Origin: Phaeobacter sp. B1627
GTDB taxonomy: Bacteria > Pseudomonadota > Alphaproteobacteria > Rhodobacterales > Rhodobacteraceae
DNA length: 64,000 nt
Direction of reading: 5' to 3'
NCBI RefSeq assembly: GCF_006265095.1
Contig: NZ_VCNK01000004.1
Location: forward strand, 310,001-374,000
In this document: piece by piece, positions 61,065 through 64,000 of the stretch
Numbering within the stretch: position 1 is the stretch's first letter
How the letters are laid out: each line of letters starts with the position of its first letter
The notes under the pieces: generated by a model
Seen by the model: only the letters and a program-made list of their open reading frames with translations
The model's database searches: none
Told to the model about the DNA's origin: nothing
Made by a program: the position numbers and the translations under genes

Positions 61065-62089
61065 GTGTCGCGGCTTTCATAGCGGATGCGCGGATCCAGA
61101 AGAACCAGCAGCACGTCAGAGATCATGGTGCCGATCAGGGTCAGCAGGGCGACAAACATCAGCACGAAGCCGGACAGGAACATGTCCTGCGATTTCAGCG
61201 CCTGCAGCAGCACGGGGCCGATGGTCTGCAAGCCCAGCACCACCGACACCAGCACCGATCCGGAGACCATGGCAGGCAGCAGGTTGCCGATATCGGCAAC
61301 GAAGGGGTTGAAGGCCACACGCAGGGGGTATTTCATCAGCATCCGGCTCGGGCGCATGCCCTTGGCCACGGCGGTCTCCACATAGGGTTTGCCCAGCTCG
61401 TCGAGCATATTGGCCCGCAGGCGCTGCATCATCGCCGAGGCGCCGGAGGTGCCGATCACGAAGGTCGGCACGATCAGGTGGATCAGGATCGACCGGACCT
61501 TCTCCCAGCTCATCGGTTCGCCCTCGTACTCGGGCGCCATCAGGCCGCCGATGGGCAGGCCGAGGTATTGATGGCCGTAGTAGAACAGGATCAGCGCCAG
61601 CAGGAAATTCGGCGTCGCAAGGCCCAGATAGCCGATGAAGGCCGCCGTATAGTCGATCATGGTGCGTGATTTCGCGGCCGCCAGAACACCAAGTGGCAGG
61701 GCGACCAGATAGACAAACAGCACCGCCGCAAGGTTCACCAGCACGGTGAGCCAGAGGCTGTCGCCGACAATTTCCGAGACGGGGCGGTCAAATTCAAACG
61801 ACCAGCCGAAATTGCCCTGCAACATGCCCGAGAAGCCGTGCGGGCCGGGCAGCAGGCCCATCCAGATGAAATACTGCTGCCACAGGGGCTTGTCCAAGGC
61901 GTATTCGCGGCGCAGGAATTCGGCCTTGGCAACGCCCGCCTCCTGTCCGGTGGCGCGCAGCTCGGCGATCTGGTTGGACAGGAAATCCCCCGGCGGCAGG
62001 TTGATGATGCAGAACACCAGCACCGACACCAGCAGCAATGTGAGCAGCATGGTACCAAACCGATAGAGTGCGTAGCGCAGGATCTCCAT
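61061..62089 (-). CDS. oligopeptide-type ABC transporter permease (OppB-like)
   Basis: 342 residues. YRFGTMLLTLLLVSVLVFCIINLPPGDFL near 10-38 is the typical OppB first helix, with LGLATPNFLLALILFYY near 156 and the EAA-like loop YVETAVAKGMRPSRMLMKYPLR near 236-257. The ATG shares a base with the stop of the binding-protein gene, and the TGA overlaps the next permease. Partner of the OppC-like permease; no ATPase gene is visible in this window, so it must lie elsewhere. Confidence 0.9.
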   Translation of the reverse strand: MEILRYALYRFGTMLLTLLLVSVLVFCIINLPPGDFLSNQIAELRATGQEAGVAKAEFLRREYALDKPLWQQYFIWMGLLPGPHGFSGMLQGNFGWSFEFDRPVSEIVGDSLWLTVLVNLAAVLFVYLVALPLGVLAAAKSRTMIDYTAAFIGYLGLATPNFLLALILFYYGHQYLGLPIGGLMAPEYEGEPMSWEKVRSILIHLIVPTFVIGTSGASAMMQRLRANMLDELGKPYVETAVAKGMRPSRMLMKYPLRVAFNPFVADIGNLLPAMVSGSVLVSVVLGLQTIGPVLLQALKSQDMFLSGFVLMFVALLTLIGTMISDVLLVLLDPRIRYESRDT

Positions 62090-64000
62090 CAGCCGTCGCC
62101 ATCCTCAAAGAAGAATTCATCGATCCGGTGCACACCGAAATGGGCGCCGGGATCCCAGGCCCAGATGGCGGTCTTTGGCACATTGCGCAGGCGGTTGGAG
62201 ACCACGACCGGCTGCGGCGCCCCGGCGACGATGCCGATGGCAAAGACGTTGTCGGCATGGATCTGCAGCATCTCGCGCCAGGCATCGGCGCGCATGGTGG
62301 CGTCCTCGGCCAGGTTCCAGTCCTGCAGCAGCTGCATCAGGCGCTGGGCGGGTTCCATATCCGGTGCCTCGCCCACGGCGCCGCCCGTCTGGTGGTACTG
62401 GCCCCATTTCGGCCAGGACAGAAAGACCTGATCGGTGGGGGCGAGATAGGCGGGCGAGGTATAGCTCTGCGGCAGACCATTGTCCCAGCCATACCAGACC
62501 GAGGCCATGGTGGTGCCGGAGAACACCCGGTTGCGCAGGATGTCGCGGTCCAGGGGCCGCATCACCAGCTTGACGCCGATGTCGCGCCAGTCGTCGGTGA
62601 TGATCTGCAGGGCGTTCTCCACCTCCTGACGTTCGCCGGCGGTCTCGATGACCAGCTCCATCGGGCGGCCGTCGGGAAGGCGGCGGATGCCATGGCCGTC
62701 GCGTTCGGTCAGGCCTGCCTCATCCAGCAGCGCATTGGCCAGATCCGGGTCAAACTGCGCCCATGCATCGCGCAGCTCCTGCGAGAAGAACGGGCTTTGT
62801 TCCAGCACGGTCATGGCGCCTGGTTTGGCCAGTTTGAAATAGAGCGATTTGTTGATCGCGGCCCGGTTGATCGCCACCGAGAGTGCTCGGCGGACCCGCA
62901 CATCGCGCAGGATCGGGCGCCAGACATCATCGACGGTATTGAGATTCGGGTAGATCGCGATCTGCGAGGCGGTGCCGGAGGACCACAGCTCGGTCCGGTA
63001 GCCGCCTGCGGCCTCGCCCTTGCGCAGGATCGGGATATCGCGGAAGTCCAGCCCGCGCGCCTGCAGGTCGGCCTCACCGGCGTTGGATTTCGCCGCCACC
63101 AGCCCGCCGGAGACGATCTCCATTTCGACGGTATCGATATAGGGCAGCTGCACGCCATTCTCATCGATGCGGTGGTAATAGGGGTTGCGCGTGAAGGCGT
63201 GGCGGATTTTCTTGCCCTGGGTGGCGTTGAGCCAGGGCTGCAGGGTGGGCAGGTCCGGATTGTCGAACTTGTCCATATTATCGAGCTTGTTATGGAGCGC
63301 GGCCCAGCTTTTGACACGGGCATAGTCGATCTCCTCCGCCAGTGTTTCGGGGTCGGCAAAATCCTTGTGGAACTGTTTCAGATAGGCGGAGGGGCGATAG
63401 ATGAAGGGCGGTGCGGCCTGCGCCAGGGTCTGCAGGAAGCCGGGGTTGGGCTGGCTCCATTCAAACACCACCGTGGTGGCATCGGGAAAGCTGACCTGCG
63501 GCAATTCGCCGTCGACGCGCACGAAATCCGGCGGGCCGGTGGGGTTCAGTTCCGCGTTGTTGACGATGTGGACCCACCAATATTCGAAATCCGCCGAGGT
63601 GAACGGATCCCCCGAGGACCAGCGGTGACCGGGGCGCAGATGCAGGGTGAATTTGTGGTCCGCCTCGCTCTCGAAACTTTCGAGGATATCGGGCACCAGA
63701 TCGTAGGCGTCATTATACCCCACAAGCCGGGCATAGCCGTAGACCACCATCTGCCGGATGTCCTTGGAGCGGGTCACCATGGTGTTGAGCGTGCCGCCCT
63801 GCACGCCGGGGGTGCGACCCCGCGCGGTCAGGTTCACCACCAGCGGGGTCGCGGGGATCCGCTCTGCCACGGGGGGCAGGGTGCCTGCCTCGACCTCGGC
63901 GCGCAGGAATTCGCTTTCCTGCGGGAGGGGGCGGTCACTGGCGGCCAGCGGCAGCGCCGAAAGGGCCAGAGACAGGGCTGCCGGCAGGAGTGCAGGTAGC
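62089..64000 (-). CDS. oligopeptide/nickel-type ABC transporter substrate-binding protein (5' end outside window)
   Basis: SBP_bac_5 family. About 637 codons are visible and the frame is open to the right edge. The residues read before GTG 63870 (LPAALSLALSALPLAASDRP and onward) are a signal-peptide-like hydrophobic stretch ending in SALPLAASD, so the start is beyond the edge rather than at that GTG. Typical elements include TLHLRPGHRWSSGDPFTSADFEYWW (after about residue 135) and VRRALSVAINRAAIN in the middle. Binds peptides or a related compound for the two permeases downstream. Confidence 0.92.
   Translation of the reverse strand, partial: LPALLPAALSLALSALPLAASDRPLPQESEFLRAEVEAGTLPPVAERIPATPLVVNLTARGRTPGVQGGTLNTMVTRSKDIRQMVVYGYARLVGYNDAYDLVPDILESFESEADHKFTLHLRPGHRWSSGDPFTSADFEYWWVHIVNNAELNPTGPPDFVRVDGELPQVSFPDATTVVFEWSQPNPGFLQTLAQAAPPFIYRPSAYLKQFHKDFADPETLAEEIDYARVKSWAALHNKLDNMDKFDNPDLPTLQPWLNATQGKKIRHAFTRNPYYHRIDENGVQLPYIDTVEMEIVSGGLVAAKSNAGEADLQARGLDFRDIPILRKGEAAGGYRTELWSSGTASQIAIYPNLNTVDDVWRPILRDVRVRRALSVAINRAAINKSLYFKLAKPGAMTVLEQSPFFSQELRDAWAQFDPDLANALLDEAGLTERDGHGIRRLPDGRPMELVIETAGERQEVENALQIITDDWRDIGVKLVMRPLDRDILRNRVFSGTTMASVWYGWDNGLPQSYTSPAYLAPTDQVFLSWPKWGQYHQTGGAVGEAPDMEPAQRLMQLLQDWNLAEDATMRADAWREMLQIHADNVFAIGIVAGAPQPVVVSNRLRNVPKTAIWAWDPGAHFGVHRIDEFFFEDGDG

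Overview
The window reads as chromosomal DNA of an alphaproteobacterium of the family Rhodobacteraceae (Roseobacter group). The basis is high GC with GC-ending codons, a crotonyl-CoA carboxylase/reductase closely matching the Rhodobacter-type enzyme as I recall it, a NfuA-TsaB-RimI gene order I know from this family, and protein families common there (TIGR02186/TauE, BMP nucleoside ABC, TTT transporters, paaABCDE, C-P lyase). I see no rRNA, tRNA, insertion sequence, integrase or CRISPR array. Both ends cut genes: ccr enters from the left edge and an oligopeptide-binding protein runs off the right edge.

Layout. 1-6.6 kb: ccr, a LuxR-type regulator with no luxI in the window, a RecD-like helicase overlapping an SDR oxidoreductase, and a TIGR02186/TauE pair. 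6.8-11.7 kb: BMP-type nucleoside ABC importer on the minus strand, with a terminator-like hairpin between the binding protein and the other components and another after the last gene. 11.8-15.3 kb: rimI, tsaB, nfuA, a universal stress protein and a branched-chain aminotransferase. 15.5-19.2 kb: paaABCDE (phenylacetyl-CoA epoxidase). 19.5-24.5 kb: FCD-type GntR regulator, class I glutamine amidotransferase, cytochrome P450, glutamine-synthetase-like ligase and an FkbM methyltransferase, which suggests a gamma-glutamylation route for amine catabolism. 24.6-33.6 kb: class III aminotransferase, IclR regulator, complete TctCBA transporter, aldehyde dehydrogenase, Tm-1-like protein and a hotdog thioesterase, probably a carboxylate or amino-acid catabolic island.

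33.7-48.5 kb is a near-complete phosphonate locus: rpe, phnCDE1E2, a hexapeptide transferase, phnF, phnGHIJK, a CorA-type transporter, phnLN, a 2H-phosphoesterase-like protein (DUF1045) and phnM. Uptake (CDEE), ribosylation and C-P cleavage (GHIJKLM) and PRPP formation (N) are all represented. A 14-base sequence shared by the hexapeptide-transferase and phnG promoters is probably a PhnF operator. 49-55.5 kb is a seven-gene minus-strand operon of four glycosyltransferases, a histidine phosphatase, a polysaccharide deacetylase and a methyltransferase, preceded by a possible coupled leader ORF built on 12-base repeats. The glycan is unknown. 56-64 kb holds a large MscS channel and an oligopeptide-type ABC operon ending in a CaiB/BaiF CoA-transferase.

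The most striking unexplained structure is a dispersed family of non-coding elements, mostly in convergent intergenic gaps (A 14.25, B 33.6, C 39.5, D 48.8, E 58.4 kb, perhaps F 24.5 kb). Each has a head close to RTGCTCCCGCCC, a core GTTGGGCC about 40-50 bases further in, and then a variable set of perfect or near-perfect hairpins with loops of three or four bases.
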